Origin: CALMFG01 sp963674805
GTDB taxonomy: Bacteria > Bacillota > Clostridia > Christensenellales > CALMFG01
Assembly: GCA_963674805.2 (NCBI GenBank)
Contig: CAXXNY010000006.1
Span: 162,112-226,111 of the forward strand
DNA length: 64,000 nucleotides
Direction of reading: 5' to 3'
Part shown: piece after piece, positions 17,428-26,203 of the stretch
Numbering within the stretch: position 1 is the stretch's first letter
Layout of the letters: every line of letters starts with the position of its first letter
The notes under the pieces: model-generated
Told to the model about the DNA's origin: nothing
What the model saw: only the letters and a program-made list of their open reading frames with translations
Databases searched by the model: none
Program-made: the position numbers and the translations under genes

Positions 17428-18666
17428 ATGAGCGAGAATTATGACTTTGAAGAATTCGCAAAAAAACCAAGGCGCAAAAAGCGCAACGGAATCGTTCTTG
17501 CTTTTGTTCTGGTCATTATCGTCTGCTTGACGCTCGGCGCATTATTAACAGCGTTGGTCATTAACCCGATGATTGAGTCAGCAGAAAACAATAAGCAAGA
17601 AGAACCCCGGGCGGCTGTTGAAGAAGCGCTGCCGGAAGCCTCTGCGGAAGCGGAAGACGAATCGGATGTGGCCATCGGCGGGGACAAACAGCAGATTCAG
17701 CAATATGAAAATCCGGTTATCGGTATTGCTGAAAATCTAGGACCCGCAGTGGTAGGCGTTCGATCCAGCATCCCGCAGTTTTCAGTGGGGCAGGCGCAGC
17801 AGGACGTCGAATCATCTTACGGTTCCGGATTTGTCATCAGCAAAGACGGCTATATTGTGACCAATAATCATGTTATCGAGGGTGCACAGCGTTATACCGT
17901 CGTTATGAATGACGGGGAAGAAATCCGTGCCGAATTAATCGGAAGCGACAGTTATTCAGATATCGCTGTACTGAAAATAGCAACAGACCGTGACCTGACA
18001 GTCGCTCCGATCGGAGATTCCGATAAAGTACGCGTCGGGGAATTGGCAGTCGCGATCGGCAGTCCGCTAGGACAAAGCCTCGGCGGTTCGGTAACAGTCG
18101 GTTATATCAGCGCAGTGAACCGTGAGGTTGAGGGCAGTATGTACCTGCAGACCGACGCCGCAATCAATCCGGGCAACAGCGGCGGACCGTTGGTTAATTC
18201 AGAAGGCGAAGTCATCGGCATTAATGCGCTGAAATCATACCTTGCCGGTATTGATGAATCCGGTATCCCGATCTCAACAGAAGGCATCGGTTTCGCGATT
18301 CCGATCAATGAAGCGATTGATGTGGCGCGGGAAATTATCGAAAACGGCTCAATGGAACGGCCGGGAATCGGTATCCAGTTCTATGCAATGACGCAGGAAG
18401 ATGCAGATCTTTGGGAAGTGCCGCGCGGCGCACTCGTGCAGGATGTCACGGCGGGCGGTCCGGCATCGGTCGGTGGTATGCTGTTGAATGATATTATTAT
18501 CGCTATCGACGGCGAAGAAGTAAAAGACCCTGCCGATGTTCAGGATATGGTAAGACAATTCGCGGTCGGCGATACCGTGGTGTTTAGGGTATGGCGCGAG
18601 AATATCGGCCGCGAGATTGACCTGACACTCGTCATCGGTGACTTAAACCGAATTACACAGCAATAA
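17428..18666 (+). CDS. htrA: HtrA/DegP-like serine protease with PDZ domain
   Basis: Membrane-anchored quality-control protease. Short cytoplasmic Lys/Arg-rich N terminus, one TM about 21-45, an acidic linker, trypsin-like domain with His148 (NNHVIEG), Asp178 (YSDIAVLK) and Ser251 (NPGNSGGPL), then one PDZ domain (about 305-400). 412 residues, usual for Firmicutes HtrA. GGAGGA Shine-Dalgarno. Likely a target and member of the two-component operon just upstream. Confidence 0.94.
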   Translation: MSENYDFEEFAKKPRRKKRNGIVLAFVLVIIVCLTLGALLTALVINPMIESAENNKQEEPRAAVEEALPEASAEAEDESDVAIGGDKQQIQQYENPVIGIAENLGPAVVGVRSSIPQFSVGQAQQDVESSYGSGFVISKDGYIVTNNHVIEGAQRYTVVMNDGEEIRAELIGSDSYSDIAVLKIATDRDLTVAPIGDSDKVRVGELAVAIGSPLGQSLGGSVTVGYISAVNREVEGSMYLQTDAAINPGNSGGPLVNSEGEVIGINALKSYLAGIDESGIPISTEGIGFAIPINEAIDVAREIIENGSMERPGIGIQFYAMTQEDADLWEVPRGALVQDVTAGGPASVGGMLLNDIIIAIDGEEVKDPADVQDMVRQFAVGDTVVFRVWRENIGREIDLTLVIGDLNRITQQ

Positions 18667-18674
18667 ACAACAAT

Positions 18675-18708
18675 AAAAAAACGGACGGTTTAACCGTCCG
18701 TTTTTTAT
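18675..18708. terminator. Bidirectional terminator between htrA and the lipoprotein gene
   Basis: Perfect 10-bp stem ACGGACGGTT/AACCGTCCGT flanked by an A run on the left and a T run on the right; it serves both convergent genes. Confidence 0.9.
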
Positions 18709-18715
18709 TTCTCAG

Positions 18716-19696
18716 TTATTCAATTCCGGAAACATAACCCCAGATATCGTTCTTATTGAGGGCGATTTTATCCTGTGAAAACAAAGTGGAAGAAGCGGTG
18801 TAAGATGTATTTTCCAGCTTCTTGCCGCTGCCCAGCGTTACCAGCGCATCATAAATGGCCTTAGCTTCGCCGCTGACGTCGGTTGCCAGCAATACGTCGA
18901 TATAACCTTCAGCTGCGCTGTCATAGCCGTTTTTAGAGCCGCTGACCGATACGCGATAGATATGGTCTTGCGCCCCCACGGGTTTTAAAAGACCGAGTTC
19001 GTCCAATGCCGCATCAACGCCTTTGTCAAGCGTTGAGTTGCTGCAGTAAATCGCGCTGATAGTGGGGTATTTTTTCAATATGGACCGCATGCCTTCATAG
19101 GCAGACTGCAAATTCCAGTTTGAGACCACCTGAATGACGGTAATATTGCCGATCGCATCGATTTCTTCATGGAAACCGTTGCTGGCGTTTACGGCATTCG
19201 GATTGTCCTCCGGCCCGATAATTTCAACCACGATATTTTCCTTGCCGTCATCCGCCTCAGCGATGGCTTTTGCTGCGATACGGCCTTCTTCTTCAGCATT
19301 GTATCCGGCAAAGAACGCGACATCTGCGCCTTCAATCGGCTTTTCAAACAGCACGACCGGTATCTTGGCTGCGTTAGCGGCTTCAATGCTCCTTAAAACC
19401 TCGGTCAGGTTTACCGGACAAATGGCGATGACATTCAGTTCCTGTTCTATAAAACTCGAGATATGCATTTCTTGTGTTTCATAGGTGCCGTTTGCATTCA
19501 GCAGTGTAACCGGATAGCCGTCCTCTTCCGCCATGGCCATGATATCATCGATGACTTTCTTGGTCATACCGATTTCATCGGAAGTTGAAATCCCGATATT
19601 CGGCGACTGGAAAAGCGAGCAAGACGTATTCATGAGCACGGTTCCGACCAGAACAACCAAAACAACAAGACGCAATATTCTTTTTGACTTACGCAT
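18716..19696 (-). CDS. Substrate-binding lipoprotein, periplasmic-binding type 1 (sugar-binding-like)
   Basis: 326 residues. N-terminal signal with lipobox MNTSC (Cys26), then a type 1 periplasmic-binding fold close to ribose/galactose-binding proteins: VIAICPVNLTEVLRSIEAANAAKIPVVLFE and GRIAAKAIAEA are characteristic. Start at 19696 fixed by GGAGG 7 bp upstream; an in-frame start 12 bp further out lacks a site. No ABC permease or ATPase gene lies beside it, so it either works with a transporter elsewhere or as a ligand sensor, for example for a two-component system. Ligand unknown. Confidence 0.85.
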   Translation of the reverse strand: MRKSKRILRLVVLVVLVGTVLMNTSCSLFQSPNIGISTSDEIGMTKKVIDDIMAMAEEDGYPVTLLNANGTYETQEMHISSFIEQELNVIAICPVNLTEVLRSIEAANAAKIPVVLFEKPIEGADVAFFAGYNAEEEGRIAAKAIAEADDGKENIVVEIIGPEDNPNAVNASNGFHEEIDAIGNITVIQVVSNWNLQSAYEGMRSILKKYPTISAIYCSNSTLDKGVDAALDELGLLKPVGAQDHIYRVSVSGSKNGYDSAAEGYIDVLLATDVSGEAKAIYDALVTLGSGKKLENTSYTASSTLFSQDKIALNKNDIWGYVSGIE

Positions 19697-19960
19697 ATCT
19701 GCCTCCAAAATGATCTACTTAGGGTTTATTATAAGCTATTTTGTATTTTAATAAAAAAAGGAGCCATAGTAAAGAGATAAACCATGAACAATGCAGGATA
19801 TAAATAAATTTAATGTCATTTTAAACCAAAAATCCAGATAAAAAGACATGGAAACTTACAGATCAGAGGCAGGCAACGTACGAATAAGTAATGATTTATC
19901 GACGGATTTATGGTATCATGTATCAGATAATAACATTTCTGAAACTTGGAGAACATTCTC
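19697..19960. other. Divergent intergenic region, 264 bp
   Basis: Between the leftward lipoprotein gene and the rightward acyltransferase gene. A TATCAT (19914-19919) may be the -10 of the acyltransferase promoter, with no good -35. Nothing else is recognisable. Confidence 0.4.
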
Positions 19961-21169
19961 ATGGGATTAAAGGCAGGCAAACAAGAACGACGCGGGTTTT
20001 TTCAGCTGTTGGCGTTTGGCATCTTTAAAATCTCTTTTGGTCTTTATATTAAACTGAAGTATAACGTTAGAATGGAAGACAATGAGGCCTATAAACTGAA
20101 GGGGCCTTATATTCTGCTTGCAAACCATACGCATAATATGGACCCTGTGTTTATTCAGTATTTTTGGCCGCGGATTATTTGTTATGTCGTCAATGACACC
20201 GCGTGGAAGATGAAACTGCTGGCAAAGATACTGGATTCAGTTGGATTCATCCCGATTCGGAAAATGACAACGGATTCACAGTCCGTTCGCGGCATTCTAA
20301 AGAACATAAAAAAGAACAGAATCATCGGAATTTTTCCGGAAGGCAGACGTTCATGGGACGGACGTACGCTGGAGATTATTCCGTCTACCTCAAATTTGAT
20401 TAAAAAATTGAAACTGCCGGTGGTTACGGTTGCGATACGGGGTGCGATGATGAGCCTGCCGAGATGGGCATACAAACCCCGGCGCGGCGAAGTCCGGCTA
20501 TTCCCGAAGGTGGCACTGACACCGGAACAGATTGAATCGATGTCTGCGGATGAGATTCAGGCAGTGATAGAAAAAGAACTCAGCCACAATGAAACTGACT
20601 ATTTAACCGCTCATCCGGATTTGAAGTTTCGCAGCAAGACCCCGGCCGAATGCCTGGAGTTGTTTGCGTATGTATGCCCCGATTGTAAGGCACTGGCAAA
20701 AATGCGCAGTGAAGGGGATCGCTTGTTTTGCCAGGTTTGCGGCGCGACTTATACATTTCAGCGTAACGCGACGCTTTTTAAGGCGAGCGAAAATAAACGG
20801 TATTCCTTGCCGGAACTCGGCGATTTGCAGGATGCCCATATAAAAGGCGTCATGGATAAAGCGGTTGGACGACAGGATTTTGAACAGATGCTGTTTAGTG
20901 ATAATCATGTAAAGCTGCTCGAATATATCCGCTTTAATCCGCTGGTACCCATTACGGAAGGCACGCTGACGATGAACCCGGACCGGATGGTGTTCCACGG
21001 CAAGGACGGCATCAAGCGGGAATATCCGGCGGCCGATATCTACGGTATCAATATCCAGTCGAACAACCAGCTGGAGTTCACCATAGGGGAGCGGACGTTT
21101 CGGTTTTTATTTAAAGAAAGAGTTTCGCCGTATAAATGGCAGCGCTCTTTGATGTGCGCACAAATGTAA
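19961..21169 (+). CDS. 1-acyl-glycerol-3-phosphate acyltransferase-like protein (PlsC) with C-terminal zinc ribbon
   Basis: 402 residues. The acyltransferase domain has the HX4D motif NHTHNMD (His56, Asp61) and FPEGRRSWDG (about 125-134). A membrane-associated N-terminal helix precedes it. After the domain, residues about 236-265 carry CPDC-x14-CQVC (Cys239, 242, 257, 260), a zinc-ribbon-like insert, then about 135 residues of unassigned C-terminal sequence. The ordinary enzyme is about 200-250 residues, so this one is nearly double. ATG at 19961 is chosen because GGAG precedes it; an in-frame TTG at 19946 is possible. The GltS-like gene follows after 30 bp. Confidence 0.82.
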   Translation: MGLKAGKQERRGFFQLLAFGIFKISFGLYIKLKYNVRMEDNEAYKLKGPYILLANHTHNMDPVFIQYFWPRIICYVVNDTAWKMKLLAKILDSVGFIPIRKMTTDSQSVRGILKNIKKNRIIGIFPEGRRSWDGRTLEIIPSTSNLIKKLKLPVVTVAIRGAMMSLPRWAYKPRRGEVRLFPKVALTPEQIESMSADEIQAVIEKELSHNETDYLTAHPDLKFRSKTPAECLELFAYVCPDCKALAKMRSEGDRLFCQVCGATYTFQRNATLFKASENKRYSLPELGDLQDAHIKGVMDKAVGRQDFEQMLFSDNHVKLLEYIRFNPLVPITEGTLTMNPDRMVFHGKDGIKREYPAADIYGINIQSNNQLEFTIGERTFRFLFKERVSPYKWQRSLMCAQM

Positions 21170-21199
21170 TAATTTATTTTTATTTTGGAGGATGGACTA

Positions 21200-22627
21200 A
21201 TGAGTGGATGGCATGGCGTACTGCAATTCCTGTACTTAGGATTATTCATCGGGGTTGCGGTCGTACTTAAGCTGAACATTAAGGGACTGAGCAAGCACTT
21301 AATCCCGACCTGTATGATTGCCGGTATCTTGGCGTTTTTATTCGGCAAAGAAGGCATCGGCGCGTTGATCGCGTGGATTTCCGGATCTGCGACAAAGATT
21401 TATGTTCCGTTTGATCAGGATTTCCTGTTTACCGCGGTGACGCATTTAATGTCAATCGGATTCATTTCGCTGGCATTGAAAGATCGTGCCGGCAACAATA
21501 ACCGTGCGGTGGTCAAGACCGGTTTTGCGATCGTGAACACCTATTTATGGCAGGCGATCATCGGTTTTGCAATTACGCTGGCTTTGGCTTATACGATCTT
21601 TCCGGAGATTTCGGAAATACTCGGCCTGCTACTGCCGCTGTCGTTTGCACAAGGCCCGGGACAGGCAACTTCGATCGGTTCCCAGTGGAACGAAACCGGC
21701 GTGCTCCCCGGCGGTGCGAATATCGGGGCAATGCTGGCCACGATCGGCTTCTTGTGGGCGATTATCGGCGGTATCATTTTAATGAACATCATGGTTAAAC
21801 GCTCCGGCTTTAAAATCGACGGCACGACAAAAGAAGTTGAAAACATCGATTATGACAAACCGGTGGCGCACACCAGCACGATCCCGAAAACCACTTTTAT
21901 CGATGATTTCACCATTCAGGTGATATTAATCGGATTCGTTTATTTGTTGACTTACGGCGTGATTGAAGGGCTGTGCTTCCTGATTCAGCCGCTCGGCACC
22001 TTTGGCATGACGCTGGCCGGCTTGTTCCGCGGATTCACCTTCTTGTTTGGTACGCTTATCGCGGTTGGGGTGAAGAAAGTCTTCAAAATCCTACGCCATA
22101 AGGGTGTTATGACGGTTAATTATGTGGATAATTATCTGATGCAGAAGATATCCGCGGTGTGTTTTGACTTTATGATTACCGCTTCAATCGCTGCGCTGTC
22201 GTTCTCGGCACTCGGTGGATACGGATGGCCGATTTTGATTCTTACCACAGTGGGCGGAATCTTTACCGTCTTTTATACGATCTTTATGTGTAAGTTCATT
22301 TACCACGAAGAAGTGCTGGAGAACACGCTGGCAATGTTCGGGATGTGGACAGGGACAGTGACGACCGGGGTTGCGCTGTTAAAAGAAGTAGACCCAAAAG
22401 GCAAGACCAATGTGACAGACAACATGGTACTGGGCAGCGGTATCGCGGCGCCCCTGGGCTTCCCGCTGATGATGATTCTGGCGATTCCGGTAACCGGTAT
22501 GCTGGATAACAAACCATGGATGTTTATCCTGACGTTCGCCCTGTTCTTTGCCTATTCGGCAGTGATGATGATACTGATGCATATCTTAAACAAACGTGAA
22601 GATAAGGCGACAGTTAAAAAGAAGTAA
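21200..22627 (+). CDS. Sodium/glutamate symporter family protein (GltS-like)
   Basis: 475-residue polytopic membrane protein with about 11-12 hydrophobic segments. The SFAQGPGQATSIGSQWNETG...GGANIGAMLATIGFLWAIIGG region matches the re-entrant loop signature of the ESS/GltS family, and a second similar GMWTGTVTTGVALLKEVDP region fits the inverted-repeat fold. Glutamate uptake is the reference activity; this branch is longer than E. coli GltS, so another acidic substrate is possible. GGAGG 6-10 bp before the start at 21200. Terminator directly after. Confidence 0.82.
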   Translation: MSGWHGVLQFLYLGLFIGVAVVLKLNIKGLSKHLIPTCMIAGILAFLFGKEGIGALIAWISGSATKIYVPFDQDFLFTAVTHLMSIGFISLALKDRAGNNNRAVVKTGFAIVNTYLWQAIIGFAITLALAYTIFPEISEILGLLLPLSFAQGPGQATSIGSQWNETGVLPGGANIGAMLATIGFLWAIIGGIILMNIMVKRSGFKIDGTTKEVENIDYDKPVAHTSTIPKTTFIDDFTIQVILIGFVYLLTYGVIEGLCFLIQPLGTFGMTLAGLFRGFTFLFGTLIAVGVKKVFKILRHKGVMTVNYVDNYLMQKISAVCFDFMITASIAALSFSALGGYGWPILILTTVGGIFTVFYTIFMCKFIYHEEVLENTLAMFGMWTGTVTTGVALLKEVDPKGKTNVTDNMVLGSGIAAPLGFPLMMILAIPVTGMLDNKPWMFILTFALFFAYSAVMMILMHILNKREDKATVKKK

Positions 22628-22633
22628 ACCAAC

Positions 22634-22659
22634 AAGCCGGGTAAAACCGGCTTTTTTAT
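22634..22659 (+). terminator. Terminator after the GltS-like gene
   Basis: AAGCCGG/CCGGCTT stem followed by a T run. Confidence 0.8.
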
Positions 22660-22750
22660 TGCCGCAATAAGATTTACATAAATCCGCTTTTAAAAGCAGG
22701 CAAAAAGGGCTATAATAGCTTTAATAATGCATTAAATATGGAGGATTATT

Positions 22751-22930
22751 ATGGGTTCAAGACCATCAAAAGTCGTGTTTATACTGTCGTTTATTTTCGG
22801 GATTTATGCGATCCTGGATCATTATTTCTTAAAACTGAGCCTTCCGATCATATCGGATATCGGAAACTTCCTGCTTCTGACACTCGCGTTTCTGCTGCTT
22901 CTGGCAGGTGTCATCTTTAAAGGACTATAA
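22751..22930 (+). CDS. Small membrane protein, 59 residues
   Basis: Unrecognised. It reads MGSRPSKVVFILSF... with two hydrophobic segments (about residues 7-25 and 36-56), a short charged loop DHYFLK between them, and a KGL end. Supported by GGAGG at 22740-22744 six bases before the ATG, a TATAAT at 22711-22716 upstream and a strong terminator right after the stop. The last host gene before the prophage. A different-frame ORF covering almost the same interval has no ribosome site. Confidence 0.7.
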   Translation: MGSRPSKVVFILSFIFGIYAILDHYFLKLSLPIISDIGNFLLLTLAFLLLLAGVIFKGL

Positions 22931-22941
22931 AGAAGGTTTAA

Positions 22942-22970
22942 AAGCCCGCTGAGATAAGCGGGCTTTTTTG
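22942..22970 (+). terminator. Terminator at the left host-prophage border
   Basis: AAGCCCGCT/AGCGGGCTT stem (22942-22950, 22957-22965) plus TTTTTT; its T tract runs straight into the attL repeat. Confidence 0.85.
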
Positions 22971-23015
22971 GTACACCCGACTGGATTTGAACCAGCGGCC
23001 TTTCGAGTCGGAGTC
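22968..23015. repeat. attL, 48-bp core repeat (displaced 3' half of tRNA-Arg)
   Basis: Identical over 48 bp to 61181-61228. It holds the tRNA 3' half from the anticodon arm to the CCA end (complementary strand) without the 5' half, so it is the displaced chromosomal copy. Confidence 0.93.
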
Positions 23016-23020
23016 AATCG

Positions 23021-23047
23021 AAAAGCCCTATATTTAGGGCTTTTTTG
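23021..23047. terminator. Hairpin terminator just inside attL
   Basis: AAAAGCCCT pairs with AGGGCTTTT around a short AT loop, followed by TTTTTT. The A run on the other side lets it work in both directions. Confidence 0.65.
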
Positions 23048-23051
23048 TTTA

Positions 23052-23072
23052 AATGAGGACAGTTTGAGGACA
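23052..23072 (+). repeat. Putative integrase arm-type sites, left end (two copies)
   Basis: AATGAGGACA (23052-23061) and TTTGAGGACA (23063-23072) start exactly 11 bp apart. Three further copies with the same 11-bp phase lie at the right end. Their position inside both att sites suggests sites bound by the N-terminal domain of the tyrosine integrase. Confidence 0.6.
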
Positions 23073-23149
23073 AATAAGAAGGAGAACAAACATTTGTAAG
23101 GAGCTTGACTGTTAAACTTCTTTAAATTTAATTAATTATATATTGAATA

Positions 23150-23168
23150 TCATTTTAAATTTCAATAT
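23150..23168. promoter_or_regulatory. Inverted repeat upstream of the attL cargo operon
   Basis: ATATTGAA (about 23150-23157) and TTCAATAT (23161-23168) form an AT-rich inverted repeat overlapping a TATAAT (23166-23171) 34 bp before the first gene; a possible operator/promoter. Confidence 0.35.
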
Positions 23169-23204
23169 AATATATACAAATATTTCTATAAGCTAGGGGA
23201 AAAA

Positions 23205-23918
23205 ATGGCATATAATAAACCAACTATTCGTGAGCTTTACTGTGAATTCTTTTATCATCAGCCAATTGATACAAAGACTCAGTTGCGGTTAGTGGATGTT
23301 TTCAAGAAAGACGCGGAAAGCATTAAAATTGATCCAGACGTGACAGGGAGTCCCTCAAACAGTCTGAATTTTCGTATAAGACTTTGGATGAATAAAAATG
23401 AATTAGTGCAAGTGTTTGGTAACAGAATAGCTTTTAATTATGTTCCGATAAATAGTGAAAATAAAAAATATTTAGGCTGGGATTATTTTAGTGGAAAAGC
23501 ATTAGATGTAGTTAGTCGTGTAGAGCAAGAGCTGAATAGTAAGGATTGGAAATATACTAGGCTAGTTTATTTAGATACCTTTACTGTACCTGATACAGAG
23601 GATTTTACTATCGGCAAAGTAATAAATTGCAATGGAGAAGTTGTTCCTAAACTGATTCAAAGCTCCAGAGTTGCAACTGACATAATCATAGGAAACGGGG
23701 CTTTTGCTAATTATGATAATTTTCAAGCGAAAATTCGACTTTATGATAAGGAAAAAGATTTGTTTAAATTTGATTTGGAATCAAGTTTTGCAATGCTTTC
23801 ATCCAACGAAATAAATGCTCACAATGTTTTGAAAATACTGCATAAAAAGAATATCGACTTTTTTGAATCAATAATTACCGATTATACAAGAGAAGAAATA
23901 ATGGGGGGGGAAGTATGA
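23205..23918 (+). CDS. Hypothetical cargo protein, resembles the TIGR04255 family
   Basis: 237 residues, AT-rich codons unlike the host flank. I see resemblance to the sporadically distributed TIGR04255 family: an N-terminal beta-type start, a central LVYLDTF...-IGKVIN strand region and a C-terminal NVLKILHKKNIDFFESIITDYTREEIMGG helix, in which FFE, IT and the R-x-x-MGG pattern are typical. Function of that family is unknown. First gene of a three-gene operon whose reading frames overlap (the last 4 bp are shared with the next gene). Lies between attL and the integrase, where passenger genes collect, so a lysogenic conversion or defence role is possible. Confidence 0.6.
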   Translation: MAYNKPTIRELYCEFFYHQPIDTKTQLRLVDVFKKDAESIKIDPDVTGSPSNSLNFRIRLWMNKNELVQVFGNRIAFNYVPINSENKKYLGWDYFSGKALDVVSRVEQELNSKDWKYTRLVYLDTFTVPDTEDFTIGKVINCNGEVVPKLIQSSRVATDIIIGNGAFANYDNFQAKIRLYDKEKDLFKFDLESSFAMLSSNEINAHNVLKILHKKNIDFFESIITDYTREEIMGGEV

Positions 23919-24583
23919 ACCCAGCACTAGCCATTGAATATTATTCATCTTTTTCTGGTGGTGCTGATGCAGTTACATTTAATGTAGCTCCTAGTTCTTT
24001 TCCGTCGGATATAAGTATAATTTCTGATAAAAAGAGTAGTGAAGAAAAAAACGTGAAAAAAGATCTTTCATGGTTATCAGATACAATTACTTTTCCCGTG
24101 GATGAAATAAATAGTATTACAGCAGATATAAACACAATATATTTAAATAAAATTAAAGAGACTACACTTATTATGAGTAGAATGCTTAATACTATTCACG
24201 AGTCACAAATGGAATCACTTATAGAGATAATGAATAGTCTTCGAGACATTTATAATGCTGCACAAAAGAGCAAGACCATTGACGCATTATTGAAAATAAG
24301 AGACTTGAAGAATAATTGGGATGGACGCGGAGCAAAAAAATTTAGTAATAAACTTATCCGTAAAGCAATGGGTATAATTGAATTAATAAATACACCCCCA
24401 AATATATTCCCTACAACTAGAAATTCAATTCAAATTGATTTTGATAACAAGAATGATTATTTAGAGTTTGAAATATATGATGACAAAATATTTGCGTATC
24501 AGGAATCTGTTGATGGATTGAATGATGGTAGAGAAATAGATAAGACCGAAATTGTTGAAATACTAGAGGGTTTCTATGCTTGA
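23915..24583 (+). CDS. Hypothetical cargo protein, middle gene of the operon
   Basis: 222 residues, not recognised. N-terminal 60 residues look poorly ordered; a helical region with a LNTIHESQMESLIEIMNSLRDIYN-like coiled segment follows (about 85-125); the C-terminal half starts with a DLKNNWDGRGAKKFS motif and runs into beta-rich IFPTTRNSIQIDF...NDYLEFEIYDD. That NNWDG...P...FPT..NSIQ pattern recurs in small proteins often next to TIGR04255-like genes, as far as I remember. Overlaps both neighbours (4 bp upstream, 8 bp downstream), so stoichiometric expression is likely. Confidence 0.55.
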   Translation: MNPALAIEYYSSFSGGADAVTFNVAPSSFPSDISIISDKKSSEEKNVKKDLSWLSDTITFPVDEINSITADINTIYLNKIKETTLIMSRMLNTIHESQMESLIEIMNSLRDIYNAAQKSKTIDALLKIRDLKNNWDGRGAKKFSNKLIRKAMGIIELINTPPNIFPTTRNSIQIDFDNKNDYLEFEIYDDKIFAYQESVDGLNDGREIDKTEIVEILEGFYA

Positions 24584-24995
24584 AAATATGGAGTATTATC
24601 CTGATGAGGAGTTTTGCAGAATTATATTTAATCCTCCACAAATAACATATAAAAGGGATGATGGAAGCATTGCATCATCAGTTTTTAAAGATGAAGGGGG
24701 AGTATCTGTTGATAGGGTATGTGGAGACTCTGACGAAGATGTAATGTTCAGGTTTTGCAATAGACTTACCCCTAAGGATTTTTTTGCTTTCTTTTTTTTT
24801 AGAGCAAAAGTTTGTATTGATAGCAACATTGTCATAATCCATAAACCACTTCCGAAAAATGGATATCACTATGAGCTATACAATGAGTATACTGATGATA
24901 AAGAGTATAAATCACTTACCAGAGGCCAGTCAAGAGCACTTGCAAAACAAGCGAGAAAAGTGATGAATTTTTTATTAGATGATTTAGAGTGGTAA
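24576..24995 (+). CDS. Hypothetical cargo protein, third gene of the operon
   Basis: 139 residues, not recognised. Features: acidic N terminus with a FNPPQITYKRDDGSIASSVFKDEGGVSVDR segment, a Phe-rich FFAFFFFRAKV stretch (a beta strand or buried helix rather than a clear TM), a HKPLPKNGYHYELYNEY segment and a basic C-terminal helix RGQSRALAKQARKV. Starts 8 bp inside the preceding gene. Ends about 25 bp before the convergent integrase gene. Confidence 0.55.
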   Translation: MLENMEYYPDEEFCRIIFNPPQITYKRDDGSIASSVFKDEGGVSVDRVCGDSDEDVMFRFCNRLTPKDFFAFFFFRAKVCIDSNIVIIHKPLPKNGYHYELYNEYTDDKEYKSLTRGQSRALAKQARKVMNFLLDDLEW

Positions 24996-25019
24996 AGTGG
25001 ATAACCAAATAATTTGCGG

Positions 25020-26087
25020 CTAGGTGCGAAGATCTTTGAAAACGCTTATAATTGCTGTTCGCTTCGTATCTAAGCTCTCGTGCACATAAATTTTAGCGGT
25101 AACATTTATATCCGTATGACGCATTAGTTTTGATGTAATATAGATATCTTTTGTTGCTTCATAAACTAGGCTTCCGAATGTATGCCTAAGCTCATGCGGA
25201 CTTAGGACAGGAATATCTGGGAACTCTTTTTGCATATCAATCATAAAGCGCCTATAGCCTCGTTTATGCCATCCAGTCGGACTTCTGAGCTTATCTTTGG
25301 TATTTGGAAATACGTAGCCGCTGATGGAACGCGGCAGGCCCATCAATACCTTTTTCAAATCATTATCAAACGGAATGTCCGCCATACTGGCCTTTGTTTT
25401 CGGCGGTCCGATGGTAACACCAGATCCGGTTTCAGCAAGAGACATCCTAACTGATATCAAGTTATTCTGAAAATCAATATCTTCCCACCGGAGCGCAAGC
25501 AGCTCGCCGCGACGCAAGCCAGTCTTTAGTAAAACAATTATCTCGGCGCCATCGTCATGTTCTTTTGCGAACTCAATGATCTTTTCAACCTGTTCTTTAG
25601 TATATGCCCGCTTCTTTCCTGGCTCTTGCTGAGAAGAAACCTGAACATTCTTAACCGGATTTTTCACTATTAAATCATTATCTATAGCAGCGTTGAACAT
25701 TGAGCTTAAGGTGATTTTAAGCTTGTTCAGTGTAGACTTAGAATATTCCTTTTTAGTATTAAAGAAATCAATAATATCTATCTGCTTAATATCAATGAGC
25801 TTCGCATTTTGGAAATAGGGGATGATATGTTGATAAACAGGATTACAATATGAGTTCTGATAGGTGATTTCGCTCACGTTTCCCTGCTTATACACCTCAA
25901 GCCACTTCTCAGCCCATTCAGCCAAAGTAATCTTTCTGTCTACCGGCGCAAAGGTGTTTTCGCGCAGATACTTCTGGGCTTTGGCATTAGCTTCCTTTTT
26001 TGTACGGCCGTAAAAACTTTTTCTTGCGAGCGTACCATCGCTATTTTTACCGATAGTTATTTTGATTTGTATCCGTTTATTAGGCAA
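25020..26087 (-). CDS. int: Tyrosine-type site-specific integrase
   Basis: Catalyses integration and excision at the tRNA-Arg att sites. 355 residues: N-terminal arm-binding domain (about 1-50, with FYGRTKKEANAKAQKYL typical of the AP2-like fold), SAM-like core-binding domain (about 55-150), catalytic domain with Arg192 (TGLRRGE), His298 and Arg301 (HELRHTFGS), His324 and the nucleophile Tyr334. Full catalytic set, so probably active. It begins with TTG, supported by AAGAGG at normal spacing. Last gene of the leftward lysogeny run. Confidence 0.95.
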   Translation of the reverse strand: MPNKRIQIKITIGKNSDGTLARKSFYGRTKKEANAKAQKYLRENTFAPVDRKITLAEWAEKWLEVYKQGNVSEITYQNSYCNPVYQHIIPYFQNAKLIDIKQIDIIDFFNTKKEYSKSTLNKLKITLSSMFNAAIDNDLIVKNPVKNVQVSSQQEPGKKRAYTKEQVEKIIEFAKEHDDGAEIIVLLKTGLRRGELLALRWEDIDFQNNLISVRMSLAETGSGVTIGPPKTKASMADIPFDNDLKKVLMGLPRSISGYVFPNTKDKLRSPTGWHKRGYRRFMIDMQKEFPDIPVLSPHELRHTFGSLVYEATKDIYITSKLMRHTDINVTAKIYVHESLDTKRTAIISVFKDLRT

Positions 26088-26203
26088 AATATAACCTCTT
26101 TAGCTTTCTAAAAGTAAAATCTTTTCTGAATAATTAATTTTTAATAGAATATACTTATATGCATTTAGAATTATAAAAAAATGAAACCTCAAAAAGTTTT
26201 AAA

